Source: Alphaproteobacteria bacterium (lineage in GTDB: Bacteria > Pseudomonadota > Alphaproteobacteria > SMXP01). From it: a stretch of 64,000 nucleotides of DNA. This document shows positions 31,619 to 40,827 of this stretch, piece by piece; within the stretch, counting starts at the first letter, position 1, and every line of letters starts with the position of its first letter. Position numbers and translations under genes: made by a program. The stretch spans positions 1 through 64,000 of the forward strand of contig JANQPV010000014.1 of assembly GCA_028285305.1 (NCBI GenBank), read 5' to 3'. Below the pieces are notes generated by a model. It did no database searches. It was not told where the DNA came from and saw only the letters and a list, made by a program, of their open reading frames with translations.

Positions 31619-32203
31619 CTAGCCCCGGGTGAGATCTTCCGGACGGACGATGCTGGGACCAATATTCTTCATCACCTCCCGAGCATCATAAGCATCTGGA
31701 TTGTCGCCGGGTTTCGTGCCCGAATAAAGCACGATGTCAGCTGAGGCCGTATAGTTCGTAATCTGCACCGTGTCTGCCGAGGCGAATCGGCGCCGGTGAT
31801 AATAGAACGGACTGCGATGGTAGTAAAAGCCTGGATAATAGCCAAAGGGTCCCCAATCATCGTAGTAGGACCTGTACCGTTTGCGTTCGTCGGTGCTTTG
31901 ATTGACGACCACAAAATAGTCTTGGCCCTTCTCCACCGTTAATTCGGCCGCTCTAAAGAGGACGTAGTTTTCAACGGTGTTCCGTCTCGTGAGCGAATTA
32001 CCGGCAAAGGACACGCGGTACCGGTTGGACTCGATTTGCTCTTCAACAATACCGTACCCCTGGTTGCTGGCCGATTGATAGGGCGTTGCCGTTGCACACG
32101 CCGTGAGACCCAATGCCAAAACCAATAGAGTTCCAAGCTTCTGTAACGGCTGAGCCAAGTGCGCCGCGCAGCTTGCTAATCCTGTTCGGGGACAAATGAT
32201 CAT
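31619..32203 (-). CDS. CC0125/CC1285-family lipoprotein
   Basis: A 194-residue lipoprotein of an alphaproteobacterial family of unknown function. The ATG at 32203 follows AAGGAG by six bases. A hydrophobic stretch leads to the lipobox LTAC with Cys36. The mature part has the family features YRVSFAGNSLTRRNTVENY and VLFRAAELTVEKGQDYFVVV, followed by a Tyr/Arg/His-rich strip (about 125-145) and the closing AREVMKNIGP. Its stop directly abuts the stop of the convergent FliL-like gene at 31618, leaving no room for a terminator. Confidence 0.85.
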   Translation of the reverse strand: MIICPRTGLASCAAHLAQPLQKLGTLLVLALGLTACATATPYQSASNQGYGIVEEQIESNRYRVSFAGNSLTRRNTVENYVLFRAAELTVEKGQDYFVVVNQSTDERKRYRSYYDDWGPFGYYPGFYYHRSPFYYHRRRFASADTVQITNYTASADIVLYSGTKPGDNPDAYDAREVMKNIGPSIVRPEDLTRG

Positions 32204-32447
32204 TGCTTGCTCCTTAATCGCAAGTGTCACGTTCCTTTCCATCCGTACCTATTTACTCATACCGCCATTGGAAGCGCCATTCAATTTCCAGTAATCCCAA
32301 TTTTTTGGCGTCCGGCTGCGTGTTTCACATTGAAATAATTGAAACGAATCGGCCAGTCGGCGAAATCGAGTGGAAATATTGGCTCTTTACCTTCTCCTTA
32401 ACGCGGAGATCACTTTGCACCGGAATTTGAGACAGCAGGAGCCCAGA

Positions 32448-32603
32448 ATGTATAATCAAATGATCCTATTTCGGTCGAAAATCTACAAACCTATGGAATT
32501 TGGCAAATCTAAGCGCAAACCGAAGCGCCACAAGCGTTCGGGCGGAAAATTCGCTCTTGGATTTTGTGCGTCCGGACTGAGAGCACTGCTCGGTATTCGT
32601 TGA
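32448..32603 (+). CDS. Possible small basic protein, 51 residues
   Basis: An open frame of 51 codons starting at an ATG with AGGAG seven bases ahead. The protein is strongly basic in its middle (KSKRKPKRHKRSGGK) and has no other recognisable feature. It precedes the response regulator gene by 71 bases on the same strand. The ribosome site and basic composition are the only support. It could equally be untranslated leader of the two-component operon. Confidence 0.35.
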   Translation: MYNQMILFRSKIYKPMEFGKSKRKPKRHKRSGGKFALGFCASGLRALLGIR

Positions 32604-32674
32604 TGTGCGGCGCTTTTGACCTGGGGTGGGATGTTGCCAATTGCACCCAAACTCGGCTAGCGCTTTGACTGCCT

Positions 32675-33400
32675 ATGTCTGAGCGCCCGGTTACTATTCT
32701 GACCGTCGATGATGAGCCCGAAATCGTCGACATCATCACGCAATACCTTGCGGCGTTCGACTATACGATTTTTTCTGCATTGAACGCCGAGCGCGCGCGA
32801 GAAATTCTGGATTCCGTCGACATTGATATCGCAATTTTGGACGTCAACCTGCCAGGGGAAGACGGGTTGTCCCTCGCTCAACATCTGCGAGAGACACAAA
32901 ACTGTCTGATCATGATGCTCACCGCTATGGGAACGCCCTCAGACCGTAAGAAAGGGTTTGAGCAGGGGGCTGACGACTATCTGACCAAACCATTTGAACC
33001 GCGGGAACTGCTTGCCCGGGTGCGAAGTCTCGAACGACGCTTGCCTTCACGCATTGACGCCCTGGAAGAAACGGTCCCCAAACAAAATGAGGCGCGTGTG
33101 CCGATTGGAACGTGCCACTTGGACTTGGAGGGCCAATCTCTTGTCGATGTCGCCGGCGAAGAGATCGCGATAACTGCAATGGAGTTTGACCTTCTCAAGG
33201 TGTTCATTGAGCATCCGAACCGGGTGTTATCCCGGGACCAATTGGCAGAGTTTGCCCATCACCGGGAGTGGTCCCCGGACGACCGCAGCATAGATATCCG
33301 GATCGCCCGACTTCGAAAGAAAATCGAAGCGGACCCGAATAATCCTGTCGCCTTGCTGACCATCAGGGGTATCGGCTACAAGTTCGTTACAGCGAATTGA
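32675..33400 (+). CDS. OmpR-family response regulator (first of the triad)
   Basis: A 241-residue two-domain regulator. The receiver domain (about 5-120) has the acidic pair Asp12-Asp13, the phospho-acceptor Asp56 in AILDVNLPGEDG, and Lys105 in LTKPFEP. The winged-helix DNA-binding domain runs from about 140 to the end (ITAMEFDLLKVFIEHPNRVL, then RSIDIRIARLRKKIE and TIRGIGYKF). The histidine kinase gene follows after nine bases, so the two are surely co-transcribed. The target genes cannot be told. Confidence 0.93.
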   Translation: MSERPVTILTVDDEPEIVDIITQYLAAFDYTIFSALNAERAREILDSVDIDIAILDVNLPGEDGLSLAQHLRETQNCLIMMLTAMGTPSDRKKGFEQGADDYLTKPFEPRELLARVRSLERRLPSRIDALEETVPKQNEARVPIGTCHLDLEGQSLVDVAGEEIAITAMEFDLLKVFIEHPNRVLSRDQLAEFAHHREWSPDDRSIDIRIARLRKKIEADPNNPVALLTIRGIGYKFVTAN

Positions 33401-33409
33401 GGCGATGAC

Positions 33410-35785
33410 GTGGTTCACGTAGTTTCTTGCGCTCACCGACCAGGTGTCTTGAGGCTGGCTCGTTTCTTGGGTCTGGTCGTCGCTGTTCTTGTTTGCTCTC
33501 AAGCCGCCTTTGCAACTTCGGAAGAAATCGCACTCTCAGAGATTCAGCGCACTCTGGACATTCGCGACAGAGCCTTGGTGTTTAGGGATGATGAAGGCAC
33601 GCTCGATTTTGAAGACATCCAAAGGCTGAAGTCCGAGGGTCAATTTAGTTCCGGCGTTGAGTCCATTAATCGGTTTACGGATGGGCCGGAGACCGCCTTT
33701 TGGTTTTATTTCCGTGTTCAGAATGACACCGATCATTCGCGGCAACAGGCGTTTTATCTTGGGTACGACCGAATCGACTGGTTCGATTACTATCTCCTGC
33801 CGGAGCACGGGCTGCGCCAGGATGGCGAGATTGGTTTTTTCCGACCTGTCGATCAGACGTTGTCAACGAATTGGTTTCCGTTTGTGTCGTTCGATCTTGC
33901 CCCGGGCGAAACGGTTGAGGTTTATGGCCGTGTGGGCGGGGCGGTTTATCTCCATATGCCGCTCAAAGTCGCGAACCTCAATGCGGGATTGCGCACGATC
34001 CACGAACATTATGTGATTTATGGCATCATTTTTGGCACCATGTTGGCGGCGATCGCTTATCTGGCGGTTCTCTGGCAGCTGGTTCCAGGACGATACATCC
34101 CCACACTGATCGGCTTCATCTGCGCCGCCTTTGCCTATGCCTTTATCGGCTCGGGAATTTCGCGGGATGTGATTGGATATGCCGGCGATGAAACAACGCG
34201 TATCCTCATCACCGTTTCCGTTGCCTTCATTTTCATCTTTGGGATGATGTTTGCGCGGGCGTTTCTCGAAATGCGTAAGAATCTGCCGACCATGGACAAG
34301 TTGTTCGTCGCATTCCTGATTCCGTGCGGTTTCACGATTGTGCTGGCGATTGTTAATCCACCGCTTGGGCACTTTCTCATAAGTGTGCTGAGTCCCATTG
34401 GTGTGACGATTTCCATCGTGAACGGGCTTCTCGCCATTCATCGGCGCGTCCCCGGGGCCCGGCCGTACTTCCTCTGCTATGCGACCATTACGGTGGGAGG
34501 TTTTTTCGGAAACGCAATCGATCTCGGTCTGGTTCCAGCCAACGGTGTTTCTTCTTACGTCATGTTCTCAAGCTTCGCCGTGTCCGGGCTGGCCTTGTCA
34601 ATCACCGTTGCGAACCGGATTCGGGTAATGCAACAGGAAGTGGGTGCCCGTTTGCGGGCAGTCTTCAATACGGCCCTCAACGCGATCATCACGGTCGATC
34701 AAGGGGGGCGGGTATTGGATTACAACGCGGCGGCGGAAAAGATGTTCGGGATGCCGAGAGACCAAGTCTTGGGGGAAGATGTGGCGGATCTCTTCCTTAC
34801 CGCCGAAGGTGTTCGACTGCATCGAGATATCTTTCTGCCCCGATCTCATGACCCGAACCTTCTGGAGGAATTTATCGGCCGCCCCAACACAACGGAAATG
34901 CGGCGAGCGGACGGAACCGTCTTTCCTGTGGAAGTTGCCGTGACGTCGGCCGAAGCCAACGGGGAAACCTTTTATACGTCTCAAGTGCGGGATATGACCA
35001 GTGTGCGAGAGATGGAAGAGGAGCTTGAAGCCAAGCGCAATGAGCTCTTTCAGTCGGAAAAGCTCGCCGCACTCGGGTCTTTGCTCGCAGGCGTGGCGCA
35101 TGAGTTAAACAATCCCTTGTCCGTGGTGATCGGGCGCGCATCTATGTTGAGGGACTTGTCGGAAGACGAAAAAGTCAAATCGTCGGGCGAAAAGATCTTG
35201 GATGCCGCTCAACGCTGTGCGCGCATCGTCAGGTCGTTCTTGGCTATGGCGCGGCAACGGCCCATCCAAAAAGAAGTGTCGGACCTGAATGCGCTTGTCG
35301 CGGCGGCGGTGGAATTGGTCAACTATAATTTGACCAAGGAGTCGGTCGAGCTCCAACTCAATCTGAAAGAGGACTTGCCGACTCTCTCCCTGGATCCGGA
35401 TCAAATTACGCAAGTGACGGTCAATTTGATCGTCAATGCGTGTCACGCCATGTCTGATCAAGAGTCGCGACGTCTTATCCGCATCAGTACGGATTATCTG
35501 GAAGCCGGTGATCAAATCGTCCTGGCGGTTGAGGATAGTGGTCCCGGTGTGCCGGACGATATTCGCAAGCGCGTCTTCGACCCCTTCTTCACGACGAAAC
35601 AAGTGGGTAAAGGGACCGGTCTCGGTTTGTCCGTCAGCCAGGGGATGATTGAAGCTCACGGCGGAACGTTAGGATTGTCGGAGTCCATTTTGGGCGGCGC
35701 CTGTTTCCGAATCACGCTGCCCCGAGACGAGGCGGAAGAAGAGCACGAACTCAAAACGTCTAAACCCGAAAGCGTAGCGCCGTGA
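33410..35785 (+). CDS. Membrane histidine kinase with 7TMR-DISM input and PAS domain
   Basis: A 791-residue sensor kinase. After a signal-like N-terminus (to about 36) comes a periplasmic beta-rich 7TMR-DISMED2-type domain (about 45-185). Seven membrane helices follow (about 195-410), then a PAS domain (about 420-535, [20 protein letters not shown]). The HisKA domain has phospho-acceptor His564 in [10 protein letters not shown]. The ATPase domain shows [20 protein letters not shown] and GTGLGLSVS. The GTG start (33410) has GAGG seven bases upstream. DISMED2 domains are thought to bind carbohydrate-like ligands, so the signal is probably extracellular. Its stop overlaps the start of a second response regulator. 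Confidence 0.93.
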   Translation: MVHVVSCAHRPGVLRLARFLGLVVAVLVCSQAAFATSEEIALSEIQRTLDIRDRALVFRDDEGTLDFEDIQRLKSEGQFSSGVESINRFTDGPETAFWFYFRVQNDTDHSRQQAFYLGYDRIDWFDYYLLPEHGLRQDGEIGFFRPVDQTLSTNWFPFVSFDLAPGETVEVYGRVGGAVYLHMPLKVANLNAGLRTIHEHYVIYGIIFGTMLAAIAYLAVLWQLVPGRYIPTLIGFICAAFAYAFIGSGISRDVIGYAGDETTRILITVSVAFIFIFGMMFARAFLEMRKNLPTMDKLFVAFLIPCGFTIVLAIVNPPLGHFLISVLSPIGVTISIVNGLLAIHRRVPGARPYFLCYATITVGGFFGNAIDLGLVPANGVSSYVMFSSFAVSGLALSITVANRIRVMQQEVGARLRAVFNTALNAIITVDQGGRVLDYNAAAEKMFGMPRDQVLGEDVADLFLTAEGVRLHRDIFLPRSHDPNLLEEFIGRPNTTEMRRADGTVFPVEVAVTSAEANGETFYTSQVRDMTSVREMEEELEAKRNELFQSEKLAALGSLLAGVAHELNNPLSVVIGRASMLRDLSEDEKVKSSGEKILDAAQRCARIVRSFLAMARQRPIQKEVSDLNALVAAAVELVNYNLTKESVELQLNLKEDLPTLSLDPDQITQVTVNLIVNACHAMSDQESRRLIRISTDYLEAGDQIVLAVEDSGPGVPDDIRKRVFDPFFTTKQVGKGTGLGLSVSQGMIEAHGGTLGLSESILGGACFRITLPRDEAEEEHELKTSKPESVAP

Positions 35786-36471
35786 ACCGGATCATACTGG
35801 TCGACGATGAAGCCGAAATTCGTGAGCTCTTGACTGACTATCTTTCGGCTCACGGTTACCACGTCGTTGGAGCGGAAAACGCGGAGACGTTCGACCAGCT
35901 TATAGAAAACCAAGACTTTGATGTGGCGTTGCTTGATGTCGCGATGCCCGGAGAAGACGGCTTTAGCTTGGCGCGCCGGTTGCGTGCTTCGTCCCAAATG
36001 GGAATCATCATGGTGACGGCGGCTGAAGATGTCTTTGACCGAGTGGTTGGCCTTGAGATCGGAGCCGATGACTATGTCACCAAGCCGTTTGATCTCGATG
36101 AACTACGTATGCGGATCGACTCCGTTGTGCGCCGGGTCAAGGGGCCGACTTCCGGGGAGGCCGAAACCGAACAGATCTCTCTCGGTGGGCTCGTATACGA
36201 CGAAACGCGAGGGGTTTTGGTAGATGCGGACGGTGGTGAGCACGACCTGTCGGAAGGGGAGAGGTCGCTTCTCGATGTGTTGCTGGAACATCGGAACAAA
36301 GTTCTCTCCCGCGCCGAATTGCTCGATCTCCTTGAGATCGGCGCGGATGAAGCTTTCGACCGCACGATTGATGTGCGTGTCACCCGGCTTCGGCGCAAGA
36401 TCGAAGTCGATCCGTCCAAACCGCAATTTCTAAAGACCATCCGCGGAGCGGGGTATAAGTTGGTGCTTTAG
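35782..36471 (+). CDS. OmpR-family response regulator (second of the triad)
   Basis: A 229-residue regulator. The receiver domain has Asp8-Asp9, phospho-acceptor Asp52 in ALLDVAMPGEDG, and Lys101 in VTKPFD. The winged-helix output domain follows from about 130 (DLSEGERSLLDVLLEHRNKV, then RTIDVRVTRLRRKIE). The GTG start overlaps the kinase stop by four bases (GTGA). Together with the first regulator it gives one kinase two possible partners of the same class. The two regulators are clearly related but not near-identical. Confidence 0.93.
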   Translation: MNRIILVDDEAEIRELLTDYLSAHGYHVVGAENAETFDQLIENQDFDVALLDVAMPGEDGFSLARRLRASSQMGIIMVTAAEDVFDRVVGLEIGADDYVTKPFDLDELRMRIDSVVRRVKGPTSGEAETEQISLGGLVYDETRGVLVDADGGEHDLSEGERSLLDVLLEHRNKVLSRAELLDLLEIGADEAFDRTIDVRVTRLRRKIEVDPSKPQFLKTIRGAGYKLVL

Positions 36472-36571
36472 GCTGGCTCGCTGCGTGGTCATGCGACCAA
36501 AGAGTCGCCATACTTTCATTGAGCCGATGGATGCGACTCCCAGGTTGATGAAATACGAGAGATTTTGACAT

Positions 36572-37045
36572 ATGACCATCATTACAGTGACTTCTAATGA
36601 GCAATGGCTTACTCAAAACCAAAGATCCGAGTTGGCGAAAACCCTTACCGATGCAGTCCTTGTTCCGGAGACGGGGAAATCGGATGAGGCGGCGCGGGCT
36701 GGGTTTCAAGTCCATTTCGTGGAATTGCCCGACACCCATATCGCCATTGGGGGAAAACTACTCCCCCATTCCGTTACGGATGCGGCCGTTGTCGATGTTG
36801 CGGTGATGGATGCCGACTGGGGAATTGACGTCAGAAGAGAAGTCATCGACCGGACCCTTTCCGCGCTCGCCAACGCAAACGGCGTGGAGCGGCCGGGCGC
36901 TGATTGGTGGGTCAACTTCAGAGTGATAGAGGAAGGCAGTTGGGGGGCCTACGGATCAGTGATATCGATTCTGTCACTCTTGGAGGCCGGTGTGTTTTCG
37001 AAGGAGAAGAAAGAGAAAGTTTTGGCTAAGTTTCGTTCGCCCTGA
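36572..37045 (+). CDS. Tautomerase-superfamily-like protein without Pro-1
   Basis: A 157-residue protein whose first 65 residues resemble the tautomerase fold: MTIITVTSNEQWLTQNQRSE, LAKTLTDAVLVPETGK, and FQVHFVELPDTHIAIGGKLL. The catalytic amino-terminal proline after the initiator Met, which defines active tautomerases, is replaced by Thr. The C-terminal half may be a second, degenerate repeat of the fold. No upstream in-frame start would supply a proline. It stands alone between the two-component genes and the MBL-fold gene. Either it is inactive as a tautomerase or it uses other chemistry; its function is unknown. Confidence 0.65.
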   Translation: MTIITVTSNEQWLTQNQRSELAKTLTDAVLVPETGKSDEAARAGFQVHFVELPDTHIAIGGKLLPHSVTDAAVVDVAVMDADWGIDVRREVIDRTLSALANANGVERPGADWWVNFRVIEEGSWGAYGSVISILSLLEAGVFSKEKKEKVLAKFRSP

Positions 37046-37065
37046 TTTCGTCAGAGGATTAACGG

Positions 37066-38010
37066 CTATTCGAACTGTGCCTCCAATAGACCCGCCTCAA
37101 TCAATCCGTCAATATGCCCGCCGTCATGGTCGGCCACGATGGTGAGTCCGGGTTCTGCCTTTGCTAAATCATGGAGGGCGCGGACTTGCGCCAGAACGGT
37201 TTCGCGGTCTTCAGGCGGACTAAAAAACATATACTGCAGAAGGCGCGGCCGCGTGCTCAGATTCTCAATATTCGTCATTAACCAGACGATGTCTCCAATA
37301 AAGAGATATTCGGCGCCGTCGTTCCGACGCACGAAAAATACCAGGCTGCCCGGGGAGTGACCGGCGGCGGGCGCAACGACCACGCCGGGCGCGATACGCG
37401 TTGGGTCGGTAATATCGAACGGCGTTAATTCTTTCAGCACACGCGCGAGATCTTGACCGGGCGGCGCAAACCTTGGCAACGCCTCGATCTGCGCCGTTGT
37501 GAGCCGTAACTTGTCTGCGAAAGCTTCTGGCGCTTTGGCCCTCGTGATGGCCATCACATGGTCAACGTGTTCGTGCGTAATATAGATTTGGTCCGCGGTT
37601 CGGTATGAGGCGCTCAGGCGCGCATAAGCTTCCGCATCAAAGGAAGCGTTGGGCGATTGACTTATTTCCACCGCCGTCAAATCATCGACCGCGCCGCCAA
37701 TTACGGTGGTTGTGATTGGTGAGACTATCTGGAACGCCGTGTAGTAGAGGGGCCACTGAGAAAAACCTCCGCCAGCCTCGCCTGCGAATCGAGGCGCCGA
37801 ATCCTGCCCCACTAATTCGACGCGAACGGCGGTGGGCAAGTCTTCGTCATCTTCTATCAGTAGCCGGTAGACATCCACGTCGAAGAGGTTTGCGGCTTCG
37901 CCGGGCGCCCGCGCATCCAGAAGAAACCACCAAATAGAGGCGGACAACACGACAAGCACAAGAACAACGAACCTCAGCACGGCGCACTTCGCCCCTAAAA
38001 GGCCCAGCAT
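37066..38010 (-). CDS. Membrane-anchored MBL-fold metallohydrolase
   Basis: A 314-residue metallo-beta-lactamase-fold protein with one N-terminal membrane helix (about 12-31). The metal motif THEHVDH gives His146, His148, Asp150 and His151. Further ligands are likely in AAGHSPGS and the Asp of FIGDIVW, and a distal His is in VADHDGGH. The active domain is presumably periplasmic. A TTG eight codons upstream is an alternative start. The substrate is unknown; the family includes lactonases and phosphodiesterases. It is convergent with the tautomerase-like gene, 20 bases away. Confidence 0.85.
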   Translation of the reverse strand: MLGLLGAKCAVLRFVVLVLVVLSASIWWFLLDARAPGEAANLFDVDVYRLLIEDDEDLPTAVRVELVGQDSAPRFAGEAGGGFSQWPLYYTAFQIVSPITTTVIGGAVDDLTAVEISQSPNASFDAEAYARLSASYRTADQIYITHEHVDHVMAITRAKAPEAFADKLRLTTAQIEALPRFAPPGQDLARVLKELTPFDITDPTRIAPGVVVAPAAGHSPGSLVFFVRRNDGAEYLFIGDIVWLMTNIENLSTRPRLLQYMFFSPPEDRETVLAQVRALHDLAKAEPGLTIVADHDGGHIDGLIEAGLLEAQFE

Positions 38011-38266
38011 GAACCCAGCAGGAAGCGAACGCAAGCTGGCAAGCGCCGCTTTCTCGTGAGAAGGAATCCATCAAAGAAAATGGCTTGGTCGTCGACCGAG
38101 CCCGAACTCATCCGTACGTAGGCGGGATTATCGGGCAGATGACGGATTAGTCGTCCGACGGATGCGCTTTGCGGTTCGTCGCTGACGCCTACAGGCGCCA
38201 CATATCGCGAATTGTTGAGATGCCACTGGAGCCCTGAAGAGCGGCATGGATGAGCAAATTATTTTC

Positions 38267-38293
38267 TTTACATCATTAAATAAATGCTGTAAA
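38267..38293. promoter_or_regulatory. Palindromic operator before the TetR gene at 38303
   Basis: TTTACATCATT (38267-38277) and AATGCTGTAAA (38283-38293) form an inverted repeat matching at 10 of 11 positions around five bases. It lies nine bases ahead of the TetR start codon, a usual place for an autoregulatory operator. Confidence 0.6.
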
Positions 38294-38302
38294 AATAACC
38301 GC

Positions 38303-38920
38303 ATGCCCAGAACAGCGATGAAAATTGAGGAAGTGGAGGCCGTTCGGAGCGAGCTTTTGGCTGTGGCCGAAAACCTCTACGAAGAAGGGGGACCTGAGGC
38401 CATGTCGTTTCGGGCGATTGCCCAGCGCTATGGATGCAGCAATACGATGCCCTATTCGTACTTTGGTTCGAAGGCGGATATTGTTGATGCCCTTCGCATA
38501 AGGGCCTATCAATGGCTGCAGGGCGTTTTAGAGAAAGCTGCCGCCCCGGCAACCGATCCCCTTGAGGCCTTGAGATCTCTTGCGGCCGCCTACGTGGAAG
38601 CGGCGTGCGCCCGCCCGCGCATATACGAACTTCTGTACTCCCAAGATGGCGCCAAAGAGGAAACCGATCCGGAACTCGTTGAGGCCAAATGGGGCGCGCT
38701 CGGCGTGTGCCAGCGGGTTATTGAAGATGCGGCGGCGTCTTCCGCCATCCGTTTGCGTGTCGATACCGTGACGACGGCGCAACTATTTTGGGCCTCTGCG
38801 CACGGACTTGTCTCGCTCCACACCGGTGGCTTTTTGGTGCTGGGGCATAGCGTAGACGATCTGTTGCCGGCGCTCTTTTCAACCCTCACCATTGGAATGT
38901 TCGATCAGGAGGTATCATGA
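38303..38920 (+). CDS. TetR family regulator heading the PF10118-alcohol dehydrogenase operon
   Basis: A 205-residue TetR protein from the ATG at 38303. The helix-turn-helix spans about residues 10-60 (AMSFRAIAQRYGCSNTMPYS, then YFGSKADIVDALR). The C-terminal domain has the WHG-like HGLVSLHTGGF stretch near 170-180. An in-frame ATG at 38246 would translate through the palindromic operator and is rejected. Its stop overlaps the next start (ATGA), so the regulator is translated together with the enzyme genes it probably controls. Confidence 0.88.
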   Translation: MPRTAMKIEEVEAVRSELLAVAENLYEEGGPEAMSFRAIAQRYGCSNTMPYSYFGSKADIVDALRIRAYQWLQGVLEKAAAPATDPLEALRSLAAAYVEAACARPRIYELLYSQDGAKEETDPELVEAKWGALGVCQRVIEDAAASSAIRLRVDTVTTAQLFWASAHGLVSLHTGGFLVLGHSVDDLLPALFSTLTIGMFDQEVS

Positions 38921-39801
38921 GTGCTATCCCCAAAGAAGGTGAACTTGTCATTCGCCAGATCCCGTTTGAGTTTCCAGATGATTTGAAACCGGTTTGGAGC
39001 CCGCATCATGAATGGTCGCATATGGTGAACGGCGCCTCGTTGGTTATGCCCTATCTGGAGCCGTTTCTGATCGCGACACTCAGGGAAGCTATTGTCGACG
39101 TCGACGACGAAGAGGTCCGGGAGGAAGCCAAAGGCTTTATCGCTCAAGAAGCGACCCACTACAAAACCCACCGCCGCTATAACGAACTCTTGAAAGCCAA
39201 TGGCTATCCTCAGTTGGCGGAGGTTGAAGCGGCAATGAAAGAGAGCTACGAAAAGCTGAAGACGCGCTCTTTGACCTACCGGCTTGCTTACTCCGCGGGC
39301 TTTGAATCTATGACCTTGGGTGTCACCAGTTGGTTGGTGTCGGAGCGGCGCAAGCTCTTCGGCGGGTCCGATACTAGGGTCGCGTCCTTCATTCTCTGGC
39401 ACTTTGTCGAGGAGGCGGAGCACAAGCGGGTTGCTTACGATGTGTACCAGGCGGCGCGCGGAGACTATTGGCAGCGTGCGCTGGGTGTCTTTACCGGATC
39501 TTGGCATGTGTTCTGGTGGTCCCGGAAGGGGACAGTCGCCATGCTCAAGGCCGATGGACTTTGGGGTAAACTGAGTTCGCGGTTTCGGCTTTGGAAGCGC
39601 ACGGGCGCCTTCGCATTTGCTGTCTTGCCGTATCTTATCCGCAGCGCCCTTCCTGGCCATAATCCTCGTCAGGAGCCCGATCCGGACTGGGTGCGGGCGT
39701 GGATCGCCGGTTATGCCACCAGCAAAAATGCAAATCCTCCTCTTCTGGATACGAATGATCCGGAGCTTCCCATTCCCTTTGCCGCAAAAGGTGCAGTATG
39801 A
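38917..39801 (+). CDS. PF10118-type predicted metal-dependent hydrolase
   Basis: A 294-residue protein of the family annotated as predicted metal-dependent hydrolases. Acidic-His motifs QEATHYKTH (about 76-84) and FVEEAEHKR (about 169-177) are spaced like the E-x2-H pairs of ferritin-like di-iron four-helix proteins, so a dinuclear metal site is plausible. N-terminal FPDDLKPVWSPHHEWSHM is also family-typical. The enzymatic reaction of this family is not established to my knowledge. It sits between a TetR and a zinc alcohol dehydrogenase with overlapping stop/start codons on both sides, which suggests a shared small-molecule pathway. Confidence 0.8.
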   Translation: MSAIPKEGELVIRQIPFEFPDDLKPVWSPHHEWSHMVNGASLVMPYLEPFLIATLREAIVDVDDEEVREEAKGFIAQEATHYKTHRRYNELLKANGYPQLAEVEAAMKESYEKLKTRSLTYRLAYSAGFESMTLGVTSWLVSERRKLFGGSDTRVASFILWHFVEEAEHKRVAYDVYQAARGDYWQRALGVFTGSWHVFWWSRKGTVAMLKADGLWGKLSSRFRLWKRTGAFAFAVLPYLIRSALPGHNPRQEPDPDWVRAWIAGYATSKNANPPLLDTNDPELPIPFAAKGAV

Positions 39802-40811
39802 AGGCCCTAAAATTATCGGAACCTAAAGGCGCGTTGACGCTGGAAGAAGTTGAGAAGCCAGCGCCGGGCGAGGGCGAAATCCTCATCAAAGTGGAAGCGT
39901 CGGGTCTTTGCTATACTGACGTTCATCTCTGCGACGGTGACTGGGAGATGGTGGATGCCCAGATTAAGCGGGATCTTACGCTCGGGCATGAAGCCATCGG
40001 AATCATCGACGAGGTGGGTCCGGGTGTGACGGAGCGCTCGGTCGGAGAGCGGGTCGCTGCGCCGTTCCTGCGCTCGGCGTGTGGGACATGCAAGCAATGC
40101 CGCCGGGGAGAGGAGAATCATTGCCCCAATGCAACGGCACTGGGCATGTCCCACGATGGGTCCCATGCTGAGTATGTGATTGCTGTGGCCGACTTTGTCG
40201 TACCTGTTCCTGACGGGGTCACTCCAGAGCAGGCTGCGCCTCTCGCCTGTGCAGGGATGAGTGTGCTCGGTGCTCTTCGGAATGCCAAGGTGGGTGTTGG
40301 CCAAATCGTTGGCGTGATTGGCGTAGGTGGGCAGGGTCATTATACGATCCAGCTCGCGAAGACGATGGGTGCGACCGTCATTGCCATGGATATTGATCCG
40401 TCTAAGGTAGATCTGGCTCTCCAGCTGGGAGCGGACAAAGCCTATTGCGTAACCGATGAGAGCCTGCTTCCGGAGCTTATGGCCTTTGGTATGGATGTGG
40501 TGGTTGTCACGGCGCCGTCCCATGACGCCCATCGGCTGGCGTTAGCGATTGTTGCATTTGGTGGCACCATATCCCTGTGCGCCGTGCCGGGCGGGGAGAC
40601 GCCCATCTCAATGACCGCGTGCGCGTTCAAAGGCATTAAGCTTTTGTCCCAGGCGGTTGCGACACGGCAGGAGCTCATCGATATTCTCGATCTTGCTGCT
40701 GCTGGGCGCGTCACTTCGCATGTTGAGACCCGGCCCCTTGAACAAGGGGCCGAGTCGCTTGCCCAGCTTCGCAATCGGGAGATCGTTGGCCGGGTGGTGT
40801 TGGTGCCGTGA
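39798..40811 (+). CDS. Zinc-dependent medium-chain alcohol dehydrogenase
   Basis: A 337-residue MDR enzyme oxidising an alcohol or reducing an aldehyde with NAD(P). Catalytic zinc ligands are Cys38 (GLCYTDVH) and His64-Glu65 (LGHEAIG). The structural zinc uses Cys95, Cys98, Cys101 and Cys109. The Rossmann turn is GVIGVGGQGH, followed by an acidic MDIDPSK that favours NAD over NADP. The start overlaps the preceding gene (ATGA), so the product belongs to the TetR/PF10118 operon. Overall it resembles propanol-preferring alcohol dehydrogenases. Confidence 0.92.
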   Translation: MKALKLSEPKGALTLEEVEKPAPGEGEILIKVEASGLCYTDVHLCDGDWEMVDAQIKRDLTLGHEAIGIIDEVGPGVTERSVGERVAAPFLRSACGTCKQCRRGEENHCPNATALGMSHDGSHAEYVIAVADFVVPVPDGVTPEQAAPLACAGMSVLGALRNAKVGVGQIVGVIGVGGQGHYTIQLAKTMGATVIAMDIDPSKVDLALQLGADKAYCVTDESLLPELMAFGMDVVVVTAPSHDAHRLALAIVAFGGTISLCAVPGGETPISMTACAFKGIKLLSQAVATRQELIDILDLAAAGRVTSHVETRPLEQGAESLAQLRNREIVGRVVLVP

Positions 40812-40827
40812 GGACTAAGGACGACCG

